DNA of 64,000 nucleotides from Enoplolaimus lenunculus (GCA_030248215.1 JASANG010002434.1:1-64000); one strand, 5' to 3'; shown: positions 47,550-60,880, counted from the first letter of the stretch. Made by a program: numbers and translations. The notes: generated by a model from the sequence alone, not told the origin.

Positions 47550-48490
47550 GAAACTCGCAGTAAACTATCGTAGCAAAACTGCCGAAGCACCAGATTATGG
47601 CAAATGACGTTGTTGACAGTGGCTGGGGTAAGATCCAGTCAGGAATATATTTCTGGTATGTAAGGGCACAGTGCCGCTGAACCATCATTATTTGATAGTT
47701 TTGTGTTCAAACGTATAATGATTTTGTAGTTTTTTCAGCACCGGCGCCATTTAAATCTAATTTCTTCTGTACGCCACTGGGTTTCAATTTGCCCATTGTC
47801 AAATTTTAAGTTTAGGTTTAGGCTATGCTATAGTCAAACAAACAACATTTGAACACTTTTCGTTGGTTTTAGTTTGTTATCTATTTTCAAATTATTTACG
47901 ATTTTTACTTTGACTTTTGCCCTTTAATAGTAAATTGTTAATCAAACTATTAAAATAAATAGAGAGAACCCTGATGTTTAGACATGGGTCCATATTATCA
48001 AATGCCAACTTCTACCTATAGCACCTATTGCCAGTGTGATTACCTGTTAATTTGACAAACTCATGCAATTGCGGATCTCAAAAACAGCACACCAGTAGTG
48101 GAAACCAAATCCGGAAACTTTGTTGAATTTCGAACCTCTTCATTCACTTAAGGTTGTCCACATCCGATTTGGCATTCCGACCACCAATTTTTTTACAAAC
48201 CACAACTTCAGAACGATTTTGAGGTTGTTTGGTTCAATTAACCGTTTGTTCTCCGGCAAATGTCAAAAAACTACGATCAAATGAGTTGATAATGCGAGAC
48301 AACTATTGTGTTCAAATTAACGAATAGCATGTTGACACATCAGCAACCACGGATTGGCAGTAAAAGAAACATGTAAATCTACTGTTGGCAATGAAAATTT
48401 TCCTCACAAAGAAATCTTTTAATGCTGTCGATAAATTTATAGGCCAGGGGGCGCCGCACTCACCTCGCGCCCTCCCCGCGTTGTTACAAC

Positions 48491-48695
48491 CAGCGGCGGA
48501 TCCAGAAATTTCTAACGGGGCGAGCAGGCAAACATTAAGAAATGCAATTTTTGGTGCATGCTATATAACGTGATAATTTTTAGGTGAAAAATTGTAAGCC
48601 AGGGAGCTTACACCATTTTATCACAAAATATTCTTACACCATTCACAAAACATTCTTTGACTGAGGGTGCAGGCGCCCCTCTGGATCCGCTAGTG
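48491..48695. mobile_element. hAT-type MITE with GCGGATCCAGA termini
   Basis: CAGCGGCGGATCCAGA and TCTGGATCCGCTAGTG are inverse ends; flanks GTTACAAC / TTTGCAAC match 6 of 8. Confidence 0.72.
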
Positions 48696-48835
48696 TTTGC
48701 AACCTGGATCTTCGCTATAATATTTTTAAAAAATTTTGTTTTTGTTGTACTTTGCTTTAATTACTGTTGGTTGAGCTTAATTTGTCACAAGTCACGCACC
48801 GTGTCAATCGGTGTCTTCGTAAACATAGCTTGTGC

Positions 48836-49003
48836 CCGTTGGCGGACCGGCAGCCAAGGGGGGGGCAAGGGGCTATGCCCCCCGGCAAAAATTTTGGGCC
48901 CCCCTAGAAAATTTTCAACCTTGCTTGTAACTCATTGAAAACCCTTGAATGCCCCTCCTAAAATTTTTAGCCCCCCACCAGCAAGGTGAGCTGGCTACGG
49001 GCT
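48836..49003. mobile_element. CCCGTAGCCAG hAT MITE
   Basis: GCGGACCGGCAGCCAAGG..GAGCTGGCTACGGGCTTG with the usual interior (CAACCTTGCTTGTAAC). Exact left end uncertain. Confidence 0.72.
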
Positions 49004-49029
49004 TGAATATTGGTCTATGTTATTAACTA

Positions 49030-49130
49030 TAGGGTTTGCTTACCAACCCTAAACGCAAGCCTAAGTTTAAACATAAGCGCAATTTTAAGCCTGAGCATAA
49101 GCCAATAGCTTAAGCCTAAATTTTCCACAC
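49030..49130. repeat. TTAGGC-rich MITE fragment
   Basis: Hexamer-like CCTAAG/CATAAGC run without recognisable ends. Similar fragments lie at about 46488-46547, 51680-51790, 52925-52965, 55030-55100 and 59680-59805. Confidence 0.45.
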
Positions 49131-49489
49131 CTTTAGTTCCAGTTCACCTGCCTGCCAGTGGACAGGCTCCTATATTATTAATACTGGTCAATATATTTAT
49201 GGTACTTAAAGTTCGTCTTAAGTAGTCCTTCGAGATATTCTTAGCATTCTTGCAGACAATTCTCACGTTTGACATACTTGCTTTCTTCTAAGAAGGCAAA
49301 ACTGATATTTAATTGGAGCAATATTAATAGACATTTTCTCGTTTGAATTTTACTGTGACAAGCATAGTATCAAGTGTTACTCTGACTTTGAACAAAAGCT
49401 CATATCCAAGATTTCATTTTGGAAGGGACTAACGCCATCTAAAATTGTAAGCGAGCGAGAAAATTTGTTGACATGTACAAGATATTCTG

Positions 49490-49737
49490 CGGCCTATAAG
49501 GTCCTTTGTTCAGTCTTTTGAAAAATTTCTTGGTGCCCGATCAGCCCTTTGTATACGCCGCTGATTTTGACCGATTTTAATTAGCTCGAAGGATACATCG
49601 TCAGACCATGTATTAAGTACGGTTGGGAACTTGAGACATTTTTGCTCGCCGCTAAAAACGCAAGACTACGTAACGGGGATCGAACTTCACGCCTGTGGGT
49701 ACTTAAACAAACGCTTTACCACTGGGCCACGCAGCCC
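49490..49737 (-). mobile_element. tRNA-derived SINE candidate
   Basis: On the minus strand 49737 begins GGGCTGCGTGGCCCAGTGG (A-box-like TGGCCCAGTGG), and GTTCGATCC (B box) lies about 35 bp further on. The 3-prime side of the tRNA-like part does not pair with the 5-prime GGGCTGC, so it is not an intact tRNA gene. The body length is a guess; no tail was recognised. Confidence 0.5.
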
Positions 49738-51104
49738 TTGTTCTTTTTAGTCGACACGGTTGCTACATACAGTGCACTCATCAACTTATGATATAAACGA
49801 CTAGCAAAAATAACAGAAACGGATAGTGTTGAAAATAACACAAATCGAAAACAGGCATTGGGATACACCGTGAGATTAATATTTAACTTTATCAAGCATA
49901 CGACAAGTGAGATATGATATATGAAAGAAAACGAAATAGTTTTATATTTTACTGACTTATTCATCCGTTGAAGAGCATACTTTGAACTCACAAGGTCTCA
50001 GACCTAAAAATTATTTGTTAAAATGGTAAACAAATTATGTGACAATCGAAGTAGCTTGCGGAACTACGACGAATAGTGTTAAATTTTTCGCAGTCAGACG
50101 GTGCTGGCTAATGAGTTATTGTCGAATAACTAAATTTGGCGCCGACCCATGATCGCTTTATATAAAATTTGACACCACTCAACACAGCTCTGCAAGTGTG
50201 TCATATAATCTATTACATTCTAAGTTTCCGACAGAAAATTTCTTGGGTCCCAAGGGCGGACCTTGTATGATACCTTTAAATCGAATTTTGCAAAAATTCA
50301 AATTTGGAAGCAGACTAATCAGGAGACGTCATCAAAACCTGAAATATGCAAAACTGTTCAAAAGCCAACATTTTTGGGCAAATGCCGGATTGGTGGAGAC
50401 CCGATTTCCTGCTGCACTATGCCTACAATGGTAATGTGCTACATTTCAAAAAGTTACAATCTAAGTATTATACCTGGCTTTGAACCTAGGCAGGCGTGGA
50501 TTATGACGGGTGTCAGAGGGAAATTGATAATTTTGCTATCCGCGAGGCTACTGGTTTAGATTTGATACACTCCAGTAATGGTATGTGGCTTAATTAATGA
50601 ACTCAACCTCAGGCGCATGCAGGAATGTGCAAAAGGGCTTACCTGCTCCCTCTCTTGGGTTTGATAAGCGATTTATATAGGTAGGTTTATGGAGTAAAAA
50701 AATATCTTTATAAATGTGAACTTTGGAGCTGCACCCACTTATTTATAATTTTTTCCTTTGAACAGCGGTTTCAAATCGCATCCCATATGAAAGTTGGTGA
50801 ATTGTTGTTATCAAATGAAACATTCAACTCAAATCGAGTGACAGCTACTGTCAGATGTATATAAGTATGGGTGGCAAAGTGGGTCGCTTTACCATAACAG
50901 TGCAAACTGGTTGCTCTGATCTGTCGTTAAAAAACTACCCTTTTAGCTATAGTTCTTTTTTGGGTGTATATGCCAAATCATTGCTGAGCAAACATATTTT
51001 TTGTGGTTTGTCACGATGTTCCATTATTAATACTTTACAATAATAATATTTATTCAACGGCATTTGTGAGCACAATGATATAAAAATGGTTTTAAAACCG
51101 TTAG
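49738..51104. other. Intergenic, no feature recognised
   Basis: Short chance frames only. 51276-52490 holds a TTAGGC-like fragment (about 51680-51790) and a partial CCCGTAGCCAG-type fragment at 52086-52160; 52674-53584 holds only small fragments. Confidence 0.5.
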
Positions 51105-51267
51105 CAGTCCCATAGCCAGCTCATATTGCTGAAGGGCGCTGAAGTTTATCAGGAGAGACATACAAAGGTTTTCGTTAACTGTACAAGCAAGCTTGAAAAT
51201 TTACTAGGAGGGACCGACAAATTTCCAGAGGGGTTGAGCCCCCCTGTCTCCCTTGGCTACGAGTCCG
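51105..51267. mobile_element. CCCGTAGCCAG hAT MITE
   Basis: CAGTCCCATAGCCAGCTCAT..TTGGCTACGAGTCCG; flanks ACCGTTAG / ATCGTTGG match 6 of 8. Confidence 0.78.
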
Positions 51268-52490
51268 ATCGTTGGGCTCTAGTTAAGTTTTAGGCCAATG
51301 TATCCGGACGGATTTTCAAAAACTTTTTCTGCTTGAAAGCCTTAATCTTGGCATGTTAAACTCATATCAGTGTTTCAACGATGTAAAACCATTAATTAGC
51401 TGCATGCTAATTTGAAGATATTTTAACTTAGCCTGACGCTTTTTTGCAACAAAGCATTAAATATTAGTTTTAGAAGCGGTGCGAATTCAATAATAAAAAG
51501 ATTCACTTGGCCAGCAAATTTGGATGTTTATAAATTTTCAAAAACCAATTTTTCAAAAATTAGCTACTCCCGTATTATATAATAGTATATTATACCTTTT
51601 TTGCAGCAATTGGTGTCGTTAGTTCTTAAATATATTTTAAACTATATTCGGTTCATGTACACGTTCCACCAACACCTTTAAAATTATAACTTAGGTTAGG
51701 TAAAAGTTTGAGCTTATACTTGAGCTTAGGCAATCCTTTTCCGAAACCAAAACCTAAAGCCTAAACCTGAGCGTAAAAGTTAATGTAGGGAAATTAACAA
51801 GAACTCATTATGGATTATCGATCTTAGCTTTTTATGTATAAATAGTTTTAAATCTCCCACATGAATGTTTATAATTTCTCATAGTGCAATCTTTATGAGA
51901 AGGGGTTAATATGATGCTTAAATATTGCTAAAAAACCGCAGGTAGCTAGCTGGTATCTGCCATTAATAGCTATGTGTTTTAAAATTAGAAATCGCATCAC
52001 AGACCAGCAGAAAGTACACGGCGATTATATATTTCACTGCGACTGATTTGTTGAATATCTGTATGCGATTTTTATCCTCACATCAGGACCAAGCGACAGG
52101 GCGGCCAAGGGTGTCAGGCTCCTAGAAAAATTTTGGGCTCCTAGAAATGTTTCAATTTCGCGTTTTGAATTTCTTGCATGCTGCTTGTAATATCATTTAC
52201 GGCCGATCGTTAATTTTGGTGGTTGAGTTTAGTTTAAAAACATGCAGTATCACTGATTCCTTCTAGCTATGTCTGCATACGTAATAGTTTCACTAAAATC
52301 GGAAATTAAGTAACGATACGCAAGACAATACACTAAGCTTAAAAACGCAAAAGATGAGTGTTGTTATTGTGAATGCTTGTCTTTTTCGCTTTCGACAAAT
52401 GGAAAATACATCTTTTGTTGACAGAACAATGAAACAAATAATTATTGAATTTTCAAAGGTAGCGTTGAGAACGGTGTAAGCTGCTGCTAG

Positions 52491-52673
52491 CAATGGCGGA
52501 TCCAAACATTTCTGACCGAGGCCCGCGCGCCAGCGGTGCGGTGCGTAATTGTGAAAAAGGTTGTAAGCAGAGCATAATGGAAGCCAAGCACACTAGTAGT
52601 AAATTTTTATGCAAACTTTTGGTTTTAATCCATGTTGTCAGCAGGGCCTGGATGGGTCCCCGAGGATCCGCTA
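52491..52673. mobile_element. Relative of the GCGGATCC MITE
   Basis: CAATGGCGGATCC and GGATCCGCTAATG inverse ends; target duplication not evident. Confidence 0.6.
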
Positions 52674-53584
52674 ATGGGTGAAAATTGTATAATTCGGAAT
52701 ACCTAACTTATAATGTATAATTATACTGAGCCATATGGCTTTTAATGCTGGTGTAGTTAGAGTGAAACTCAGAAGACTATTAGCCACACTTGAACAGATT
52801 AAAGTTGCTACTTTAAAAAGAGGTGTATTTATCTTTGCGTTGGCAGTTGAGTTCAGTCTAGAAAAATTGTATTTTTTTAAATTTTTGATCGGTTCTGAAT
52901 TTTTTAGCCCCACAAGTATATACCGGCGTAGGCTTATGCTTGAGTTTAAGCATAGGCTTAGTAAATCATTCTTAGTACGGGCCGAAGATTTGGCTGGCTG
53001 TAGAACAATACAGAACGGTTAATGAATAGGTTTTGTGTGTTGAGAGTGCTGGCATAACGAACAGGTGCAAAGCGTACGGTTTTGCCTATACTTGTGGGCT
53101 GGCGGTATTAATTTTGTTTTAGTAGGTGATATTAGGAAGTGATAATCTAGCGTACCAACTGGTTTTAAAAAATGGCTTAGAATTTTTCTCACGCTTTTTA
53201 TCAAAGTTCTCACTTTATTCGCTTGGGTTTGCTAGTAAGGTCAACATACTACGGGCAAGCCAAGCTTGTAGCAAATTATTCGGAGAGCAGGCATACAAGG
53301 ATATACGATAATTTGCAAGCAAGTTTGACAAACGTTGTCGCTCCGAACACTTACAAAGATTTGTAATAAATTTGTATGAACCGTATAATATTGAAAACTT
53401 GTAATTTAGACAAACTTTTATATGCTTTTACTAAAATTGTTTTAAATGGGAACGTACACCAATGCCTTTCTATGTTTGTGCTAGTAGCTATGTAGCCAAC
53501 ACCATCCGAAATAGTCATAAAATTACAGACTCGTACGCAAAACGTTTTCATTTTTTAATCCACACTGTGAAAAATATTCTCAAA

Positions 53585-53969
53585 AACTTTTTACCATATT
53601 GTCAAAAACTTGTTACCATATTCTCAAAAACTTGTTACCATATTCTCAAAAACTTGTTACCATATTCTCAAAAACTTGTTACCATATTCTCAAAAACTTG
53701 TTACCATATTCTCAAAAACTTGTTACCATATTCTCAAAAACTTGTTACCATATTCTCAAAAACTTGTTACCATATTCTCAAAAACTTGTTACCATATTCT
53801 CAAAAACTTGTTACCATATCTCTAAAAACATCTTACCATATTCACAAAAACTTGTTACCATATTCTCAAAAACTTGTTACCATATTCTCAAAAACTTGTT
53901 ACCATATTCTCAAAAACTTGTTACCATATTCTCAAAAACTTGTTACCATATTCTCAAAAACTTGTTACC
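53585..53969. repeat. 22-bp minisatellite, about 17 units
   Basis: Unit TTACCATATTCTCAAAAACT plus TG, nearly perfect. One degenerate stretch at about 53815-53845 divides two homogeneous blocks. Confidence 0.95.
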
Positions 53970-54365
53970 GTTAAAAATGACAAGGCACGAGCATAGAAGT
54001 ATCCCGGAACCGACAACAAACGTTCAGTGTGGTGTTATATGACCAAACGTAATGATTGCTAGTTTCACTAGGGATTTTTTTTCACGCCGTTCTCACGGTC
54101 TGTCTGGTCGCTTTATGCTCTCGCTTCACTGATATTTATCGTCTAAACCGTTAAATGCGTTTGAAATGCTACGATGGGTTAAAATAATGAAATCCACTAT
54201 ATATTATTTTTGGTGTTTTATAGAGGTTTTTTCATTAATACTCGAGAGTCAATATTCCATGTATGTACGGGTATTAGTCGCTGCCGGTAGCGTTGCTTCA
54301 GAGATGTGTATTAGGGCATGAAATATTTACTTCCAGAAAATTTCTGATGGGTTGACAAAAATAAG

Positions 54366-54576
54366 CACTTTTTAGAGACTCAAATTGACTCTCTCTGAAA
54401 TAGGCTTTTTTGGACTACGCAAACTGAGATAAATTCAACTCCACCAGAGTGATATTCGACTAACCGAGTCGCTCAGCGAGCCGAATTTGACTCTGGCGGA
54501 GTCGAATTTTACTCAGTTTGTGCAGTCCCGAAAAGCCTATTTCGGAGAGTCAATTTGACTCACCATTTTTGCAGTG
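54366..54576. mobile_element. Second copy of the GAGTC foldback MITE
   Basis: Same hairpin arms (AAATTGACTCTCT.. and ..GAGAGTCAATTTGACTCACC) and the same right end TTTTTGCAGTG followed by TA; the left end is divergent. Confidence 0.75.
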
Positions 54577-55336
54577 TAATTATTAAGCCGAAAAAATTCT
54601 TGTACACTACCCTCAGACCGTAAACTCTTTGTAATTGGAGAGTTATACTTATTGAGTAGCAAAATTTTGCTGGAAACGCTAAGCAATAAGTAACGACGCA
54701 TACTTAATTCCTCTCCATTTACACTGTATTTATCGATAGCAAAATTACCTGTCGTAGCAATTTACGCTACGACCCTTTGTTGAAGATAAGTTCAGAATTT
54801 ATAAGCAGTGTATTACTGTAACCGGTCGGAACTAAAATGTAGTAGCCGTTACTCATTCGCGATTATCATGAATTGCATGCTAACTTACAAGTTTACTTTA
54901 AATCTAAGTCGATGCCGTAGTTACTATAATTCACTAATTTGACCTGTTTCTATATTAGCTTTATATTTCCTACTCTTCGTTCTTGTTTGATCAAATTGTT
55001 AGCCGTTGTTAAATATAGCGTTGTGCCCGTTAGCCTAAGCCTAAGCCTAAACCAAGTCTAAGTCAAAGTGTAAGCCTGAACGTAAAACCTAATTTTAATC
55101 CTACTTTAAAATCTATATAAGTCTCTCTGTGTCAAAGTCCTCAGTCTTCATGTTTCCCAGTTGGTAGGCCGCAACATAGCCCAAATTATTTAGCCCTAAA
55201 ATTCACCGACAGTTATAAGTTGTTTCGATGGAAATACCTCATCGACTGGTTTATTTGAGCACGCTATCTTAAGCTAAACGATGAACTGAACAATAATTGC
55301 GCAAAATCGGAAATTAACTCTAAAAATCAGTGTCCT

Positions 55337-55502
55337 CAGGCCCGTAGCCAACTCACCATGCTATGGGGTTCTAAAAATTATTCACGAGGGACATTTATAG
55401 GTTTTAAATGACTTACAAGCAAGGTTGAAAATTTTATTATAGGGGGCACAATTTTTCCAGGGGGGGCTAAGCCCCACCTGGGCCCCCTTGGATACGGGCC
55501 CG
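55337..55502. mobile_element. CCCGTAGCCAG hAT MITE, young copy
   Basis: CAGGCCCGTAGCCAACTCAC..TGGATACGGGCCCG; perfect 8-bp duplication AGTGTCCT (55329-55336, 55503-55510). Confidence 0.88.
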
Positions 55503-56402
55503 AGTGTCCTATATTTTGCCACTCGTTAGTAGATAATTTGAAAAAAGTAAGTTGTTTACCATCTTTAGTCTGAGACATTGAAAATTTTTTGCAAAGCTTG
55601 CGTGATATAAATTATCTTTATGATATACCTTGACAGCTGTAGTCAAGTTAACCGCAATTATAAAAGTTTATAAAAGATGCATAGCTGTTTCACACGCTTA
55701 TAACGGTCGATTTTAACCGATTTTGCAGGTTTTGCTTATTATGCAAGAACACACAGGTGAATTTAGTGTTTGCTAAGTTATAAATAGCTCAGGTTCATAC
55801 TTTGAATCATTTATAGGTGACTATTCACTTATAATATGATTTTGCAGCTGTAAACTGTACGATTTTTGAAGACGAGAAATCAAAATTGGTGTGAAATGGT
55901 GTACACAGTTGAGAACGCAGTTTCATGATTTGCAAGACAATTGAAAATAATTTTTTTCAAAATTTAGTTGCATAGCGATGCATTTATTGCGTTAGAACGA
56001 ACGAATATAGGATATCTTAGACAATCTCAACCCCCAAAAAACTTCTCTCGTGGACAATCTCCCATCCAACACTTACTGGGGAGAGGGGAGAAATTGTGCA
56101 TGAGATCCCAAATATATAATGCTGTTAACATAATGCCCACAATAATTTGGATAACAAGAGGTTTACGTGAATGGCGTTAAAATCTGTCACACATCGTGCG
56201 CTTCGGCCTTTTTATGCATTTTAAAGATTTAGAGCGATGATTTGAACAGAAATATTAAATGGAATGTTATTATTGGCGGTTAATATTTAAAATCATAACT
56301 ACCGGGGTGAGTGGTCAAGCATTCCTTCTTTCTTTCGTCATTTTTGTCCAAACCTTTTTGAAAATATTTTGTTGAAGAATGTTGAAACTTCTTTGAAATT
56401 TT

Positions 56403-56564
56403 GGCCCATGTAAAGCTCAGGGTGGTGCGTTTTTGTGGGACTGCAAATGTGTCAGCTTAAGTTTTAGACTAATTTTTATTATTATTGTTAGGTGAATGCT
56501 CATACTTACGCTTAGGCTTAATCTTAAGAATATGATGGTACTGCTGTTACGCCCTATGTTCTAT
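56403..56564 (-). mobile_element. TTAGGC-rich hAT MITE
   Basis: Left end GGCCCATGTAAAGCTCAGGG; flanks GAAATTTT / GAAGTTTT match 7 of 8; right TIR shortened. Confidence 0.72.
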
Positions 56565-56572
56565 GAAGTTTT

Positions 56573-58265
56573 CGCAGAATGTAACGCCGCCTTCCAAAAT
56601 CGTTGCTTCACCACATGGATGATTGATACGCGTTGAATAGCAAATTTTAATTCAACGTAGCATCAACCTATGATAAAAATGTGAATTACTAAGCTGTCAT
56701 AGTTATATATATAACTCAAGCTTTATTAAACGATATTTTGCAGTTTGTACATTTGTGACATTAATCATCGCATGGAAAGCTAAAAAAATGTGCGTCCAGT
56801 GAGGTGAATAAAACGCGAAAAACGCTAATTTTCAAAAGTGTTTTAGTGTAATTGACTTTATTGACTGTGTTCAATAATGAATGGGTCCCGACAGTTTGTA
56901 TCTAAACTGTAAGCTTTTGGAGTCGGCGTCGCTGAAATCGGGTATGTTCGCGATACTAGTCCATTTACCGTCCGTTGCTGATAGGTTTTCAAATGATTAC
57001 GAATTTATTGCGTCAATTATTTCTCAGTAAGGTGCCATTACGGCTGATGCTGTTTTGTCTCAGGGTTTATAACCCGTTACAGCGTTTCGTTGAGAAATTT
57101 ATAGATTAGACGAGGCACGTGGTGAAAAAAAACCAACTAAAATATTTGGGCGTAAAGGCAAAATTTTCAAGCGAGTGCAGTGTCGTGACCTAACAGGTCT
57201 AAGTTTGGACCGGGGTTGCGTGGCCTTCGTGTGCCGCTGTCGGCGTGATCTTGACTTATTACCTGTAATCTACATTTTAGAATTGTGTTCAACCACCTAT
57301 GGTTTACAAAATTGAACTATTGCGTACAGCAAGATAATTGAAAATGATATATTTTTAGGTGGATAATTAATAAGAAACATACAGTGAACTTAACGCAGTA
57401 TATGCTATTCCGCCAATCTTGGTATGCCTAACAGTAAGGGTAACTGCGTTAGTAGGCATGTGGAAGCAAGTTCAAACGCACTCCTGTGCTACTTAAACTT
57501 TTTTTAAAAGAAAAAATGTTGGCTTAAATGATGTCATATTGTTGTGTCGCCTAAGTTTATTAGTGGTTTGGAGGCGAATCAGTATTTCATAGAATTTCCA
57601 TTTGAATTCACTGCGTTGATCAAACTTTGTCATAATTTATGCATTTTCAATAAACTCAAATAATAAGTGGTGCTCAATACTTATAATTTAACAAAATTTT
57701 GAAAACTAACTCAGTAGTTCAATACATTAAGAGTAATTAAATTGTCTGATGTTAGGAAATAAGTAAATGTCGGAAGCATGTTCAGGTTCAATGTACCTTA
57801 AACTTTTTATCAACATTTAAACACTGGGTTATTCTTAAATTGAATCTTTAGATTTATTTGTTTATCTTAAGCTTAGACTCGAGGTTTGTAATGCTGATGG
57901 GTATTAACTACGAGTTCGTTCGGTTACTCTAAAAAGTCACGCCCCTAAATTTGAGTTTTTTGGGTAATTAAGGCCCACGCTCAAATTTAAATTTTTAAGC
58001 CCATATATAAGTTGTTGTTGAGATCCTCAGGTCAAACACGGTGCTGCCAATTTTTTTAAAACTTTCAAATTTTATATATTGGTCTATTTTACCCACGGCC
58101 CTGAGTAAAACGGTGTTAAATTTTCTGTGATCAGACAACAAGGTTACAAATTATGGGTGAAAAAGGTACTCGACTCCCTGCCAAGGATTTGAGATGGTGC
58201 TAAACGAATCGTTTGATTATAACTCGTGAAGTAGCGTTTTAATTTTAAAAATAAGTAATATATAC
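56573..58265. other. Intergenic, no feature recognised
   Basis: No convincing frame or repeat family. 54577-55328 and 55511-56394 are likewise unassigned apart from hexamer fragments, as are 60881-61826 and 62050-62679. Confidence 0.5.
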
Positions 58266-58486
58266 TTGTGCAAAAAATTAATGTATTTGCGTCTAAACTG
58301 CGTATCTGTAGTTTCGGCCCTCTAACTTGTGCTGTTTGGTTTGGTTGTACAACAGTGTAGTAGTTAAAGTCTGGGTACGTATTCGATCCGGTATAATCTA
58401 CGGATACTTTAGAGTAAATTTCGTCATAACTCAAGAGTTGTTTATTATTCCAAATATATATCGTCGAAAACAATAACAGCTTTAAT
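58266..58486 (-). CDS. Possible internal exon, unrecognised
   Basis: On the minus strand an acceptor-like TTAGCTTTTTAG precedes 58486. An open frame with codon-like composition (LLSYDEIYSKVSVDYTGSN, DFNYYTVVQPNQTAQVRG, LQIRSLDANT) runs to a donor-like A|GTATAT at 58265. I recognise no family. Balanced polar, aromatic and acidic residues differ from the Leu/Phe/Lys-rich chance frames around it. No partner exon was found nearby. Confidence 0.28.
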
Positions 58487-59524
58487 CTAAAAAGCTAAAA
58501 ACATTGCATTTTTAATATTTGAAGAGACAACGCAAAATTATACACATTTCTCATCTTGTAGCCCGGCTGTTTTGGAGTTGTTGACCGCTAGCCTGATCTT
58601 AAAATATTAACTGTGATTGACAGTCTAAAAGACATGTCATGCTAAAACAGCTTTTGTAGGCCATATTTTCTTGCTAAATAATAAACAAGGATGTAAAAAG
58701 AACTATATCACTATATAGCTTCTTTGTTTTGATTTCCTTGATGTTATGTTGAGCAGCTGCAAATTCTATTTTTTGTACTATAATCCGGATTGGTGAAGGT
58801 AAAGGGCAAGGTTACTAATTGAACGCCGCTACACAGGATTCAGTTGGCCTCAAAACATTTTTCTGGCCCCATGTGATACTTCCGGCTCCGACAAGTTTCG
58901 GTGACCTCCGGCTCAGGCTCCGGTATTTTTCACCTTCGGTTGCACCATGAAGCGAATGGATACTCATTGAAAAATCAATGTGTAAGTTAAGTATTCGTAA
59001 CAGTCATAAAATGTAGCAAGCACAGCGTCCACAATGAGAATAGGTGGAAATGTTGCCATTGTTAGTTATCTTTAACATCACTGAATAATCCAACAACGCC
59101 ATAATTTTACTGAGAATAGCAAGTAACTTTTCTTGCAAGATACATTTGGTATTTAAACTGGCCATTGTATAAAACTGATTAATATTTGTACAGAATTCTT
59201 CGAGTCGCTCCGTCCTTTTTGCACAGCGGGTTACTCATGCTACGCAAGAACATAATTCTTATTCTAATTCGGCAAAGCGTCAATTTTTCTCAGCTGATAA
59301 ACACCTTGCTGTTTGATTCATTTCAATGAATGTCTGGACAAACATTGTATCTTTATAAGGTCCAAAGCTGCACAAATGACGTCCACGGGTATACTAAAAT
59401 CATAGGAGTTAGTTCCATCGAACACTGTTGCAAATGTTTTGTGACTAATAATTCTCACCTAAATCGGCATTCCGGTTTTTCCTACTTACACTCCTGATTA
59501 ATGTTCAGCAATCTAAGTCCCGGC

Positions 59525-60345
59525 CAAAAAACTTGACGTGGGACGGAAACGGAGCCGGACAATCTATTATCTGACCGGAGCCGGATAATGAATAAAAATC
59601 TATTAATACTAGATTGCATTCAAATATCAGTTCGCACCTTGCTTGTCCATTTTTAGCAAATACGAAAATAATAACCTTAATCCTGAGCCCACTCTGTTTA
59701 TAGGCCTAAACTTCAACGCGAAAATAAGTCAAAACTAAATCTAAGTGAAAACAATAGCCTTCATCCTAAGGTACACCTCTGTTTTATAGTACCTTGGACA
59801 AACTGGATGCCGGACCGTAAATGTGAGATAGGCCAAACAAATGTTGCACTGAACGCAACCTTTACATAAACATAGAATAATGGAATAGGGTCAGTGTTAA
59901 AGTGTTAAGCTTTGTCCCGGAAACACTTTGAGTAACATAGGCCACGGAAGGAAGAATTTTGCGTTACGTTCTGATATTTGAATGTCGATTTAGTATTTGA
60001 TCGGGATAGGTACATAGACTTGCATGCAAATACACGAATATATTTAAATTTATGCTTTATTTTAGTTTTTGAGTTTTGAATTTTAGTTATTTGTGGAAAT
60101 AAATAATTGAAAATGTTTTTGCTCGCAGTATTTTTTGAGTGATAGGCAATTATTTTACGGAAAAATCATAATTTGTGCGCTCAAACATTAATCAAACAGT
60201 AATATGGTTTACTAGATCAGAATACAAACTATAAAGGAATATGACACAAAATTAAACAATGAAATGCCTATCCGGCTCCGGCCGGATAATAAATTATTCG
60301 GCACCGGCTCAGGTTCTGTCAGTTTTTGGTATCCAGTTGTGCCCT
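59525..60345. mobile_element. Possible CCGGAGCC-family element
   Basis: Left CGGAAACGGAGCCGGACAAT and right CCGGCTCCGGCCGGATAATA..GTTGTGCCCTGG are inversely related. The interior holds a TTAGGC-like fragment. Ends are approximate. Confidence 0.4.
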
Positions 60346-60774
60346 GGTTTATATCTATCTGAGATTTTTATGCTTCTCTCTAATGCCACATTTGTTGCAG
60401 ATAAATGCAGCGTTCAGTTTCAAACCTAACTTCTTTATTAATTTCATTTTTCATATGCAAATCCTGTTTACAGATTTTTGCCGGACTCAATCGAGCAAGT
60501 TTGTGCATAGCTTAGCTTGCATATCCAGCTTTTTAGGTATAGGTATGTAAGCTCTGTAGTGTGTGCAGTATGCTTATCATCATGGGTTACTAAATGTTGA
60601 TATTTAATAAAATGGTCATTTGATCCTTCTAATGTCATTTTAAATCATCCATCAATGTTTTTGCGCTTGCGGACGTATAGTACATCCTTTAAATTTTTTC
60701 CGTTTTTCCGTTAAAGATTTTCCAGTCCTTTCAATTTTTCCGGAAAAAACCAACCCTGAATAATGTTATAAATT

Positions 60775-60880
60775 TTTTGAAGTTTTTTAAAAATAATATC
60801 GGGCAAGTTAAAGTACCGGAGCTGGAGCCGGATGTTGATTTTTTACCGGAGCCGGATACCGGGTCGCACACTAGAAACAG
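60775..60880. repeat. CCGGAGCCGG fragment homologous to 8195-8305
   Basis: Both share ATAATAT..GGCAAGTTAAA, TACCGGAGC, CCGGAGCCGGATA and the end GGTCGCACACT over about 105 bp. Confidence 0.6.

Noticed and set aside
49670-49737. Functional tRNA gene
   Set aside because: Box A and B are present, but the acceptor ends do not pair and there is no terminator-like T run directly after.
53585-53969. CRISPR-like regular array
   Set aside because: Units are contiguous with no unique spacers, and the genome is eukaryotic.
53462-54042. Repeat protein with HILKNLLPYSQKLVTIF-type units
   Set aside because: Three overlapping frames are equally open because of the 22-bp minisatellite; there is no coding signal outside it.
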